Origin: Levilactobacillus suantsaii | GTDB lineage: Bacteria > Bacillota > Bacilli > Lactobacillales > Lactobacillaceae | Assembly: GCF_004115745.1 (NCBI RefSeq) | Contig: NZ_QXIL01000002.1 | Coordinates: 1 to 64,000, forward strand | Length of the DNA stretch: 64,000 nucleotides | Direction: 5' to 3' | In this document: one piece after another, positions 63,435-64,000 of the stretch | Numbering within the stretch: position 1 is the stretch's first letter | Layout: each line of letters starts with the position of its first letter | Notes under the pieces: model-generated | Databases searched by the model: none | Seen by the model: the letters and a program-made list of their open reading frames with translations, nothing else | Told to the model about the DNA's origin: nothing | Program-made: the position numbers and the translations under genes

Positions 63435-64000
63435 TTATTTTTTCAACAACGGCGTATCCACGTTTTGACCAAACCATTTCTCGTTGATTTTGGCCAGTGT
63501 GCCGTTAGCCGCTAAGCGTTTAAGGCCCGCATTGATCTTCTTACGCATGGTGGTGTCCCCCTTACGCAATCCAACGGCAAACTGTTCCTTGGGGAAGCTC
63601 CCGGTAATGACCTTATAGTCTTCCGGGTGCGCTTGGTGCTTGACGTAGTAGTTGGCGTAGGTACTATCAATCAACAGTCCCTGAATCCGCCCCGCGTTCA
63701 AGTCGATAAAGGCATTGGTGAAGGAATCGTATTGAATAACGTTGTGGTCCTTGATCCGGTCCTTCAATAACTTCGGGTGACTTTCAATGTCGTTATATCC
63801 CGACGACCCGCTTTGGGCACCTAAGACCTTATTGGTCATGTCCTTAAATGAGTTGATGTGGTCCTTTTTCAGGGTGACCAAGACCTGGTCGTTATTCAAG
63901 TAAACGTCCGAAAAGGCCACCTTTTTAGCCCGTTGTGGCGTGATAGAGAACCCGTTCCAAATCAAATCAATGGTTCCGTTGTGCAGTTCGGTGGCGTTCA
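63435..64000 (-). CDS. Amino acid ABC transporter substrate-binding protein (5' end outside window)
   Basis: At least 188 residues of a family 3 solute-binding protein. Visible are FSITPQRAKKVAFSDVYLNNDQVLV, VLGAQSGSSGYNDIE, NAFIDLNAGRIQGLLIDSTYANYYV, FAVGLRKGDTTMRKKINAGLK and NEKWFGQNV. The frame continues past the right edge, so signal peptide and lipobox are outside. It is distinct from the fused protein at 17528. Specificity is unclear; relatives bind glutamine, cystine or arginine. Confidence 0.88.
   Translation of the reverse strand, partial: NATELHNGTIDLIWNGFSITPQRAKKVAFSDVYLNNDQVLVTLKKDHINSFKDMTNKVLGAQSGSSGYNDIESHPKLLKDRIKDHNVIQYDSFTNAFIDLNAGRIQGLLIDSTYANYYVKHQAHPEDYKVITGSFPKEQFAVGLRKGDTTMRKKINAGLKRLAANGTLAKINEKWFGQNVDTPLLKK

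Overview
The window reads as a stretch of core chromosome from a lactic acid bacterium. The 5' part of a 16S rRNA gene at the left edge resembles the Levilactobacillus brevis group by eye. The gene order (ccpA/pepQ, comG-ytxK-ackA, mutS-mutL-ruvA-ruvB-queA-tgt-yajC, ymfF/ymfH-ymfM-pgsA-cinA-recA-rny-ymdB, murI-rdgB-yfcE-cbpB) is typical of Lactobacillaceae. G+C is judged by eye to be a little over 50 %. Genus is an inference; species cannot be fixed from this window alone. Most genes lie on the minus strand, co-oriented with the rRNA operon.

Layout. 1-790: 16S rRNA 5' end and its leader with two tandem promoters and a 32-bp perfect palindrome. 0.9-8.5 kb: S1-domain stress protein, cyclophilin, PgpA-like phosphatase and DedA membrane protein, then a minus-strand run of DUF1461, NagD-like phosphatase, YutD, YunD-like nucleotidase, metallophosphoesterase and aldo/keto reductase. 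8.7-17.1 kb: amino acid permease, ackA, ytxK (apparent CTG start), the complete comGA-GG pseudopilus operon and yebC. 17.5-19.7 kb: a plus-strand amino acid ABC importer behind an AT-rich repeat-filled promoter region. 19.8-24.6 kb: a large sortase-anchored surface protein with BspA-type leucine-rich repeats and an unrecognised membrane protein. 24.7-29.4 kb: ccpA and pepQ diverging around a perfect cre site, a probable IS30 transposase scrap, YtxH and DUF948 proteins, and MscS. 29.4-36.5 kb: cbpB-yfcE-rdgB-murI, yslB, trxA, mutS2, a frameshifted cvpA and zapA. 36.6-44.2 kb: yrzB-ruvX-ireB, alaS with a T-box leader, cshB, nrnA, dinB. 44.3-64 kb: yajC-tgt-queA-ruvB-ruvA, mutL, mutS, ymdB, rny, recA, cinA, pgsA, ymfM/rodZ, ymfH, a prematurely stopped ymfF and the 3' part of an amino acid binding protein.

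Together the genes serve DNA repair and recombination (recA, mutS, mutL, mutS2, ruvAB, ruvX, dinB), DNA uptake (comG, with cinA), RNA turnover (rny, cshB, nrnA), tRNA modification and charging (queA, tgt, alaS), phospholipid synthesis (pgsA, pgpA) and carbon control (ccpA). LexA-type boxes can be seen at recA, dinB and ruvA, which suggests a local SOS regulon. I found no prophage, CRISPR array, defence island or clearly new multi-gene system. The most interesting points are two broken conserved genes (cvpA frameshift, ymfF in-frame TGA), the CTG start of ytxK, the rRNA-promoter palindrome, the repeat-rich promoter of the ABC importer, the arginine-rich tail of YutD and the surface protein with its uncharacterised neighbour.
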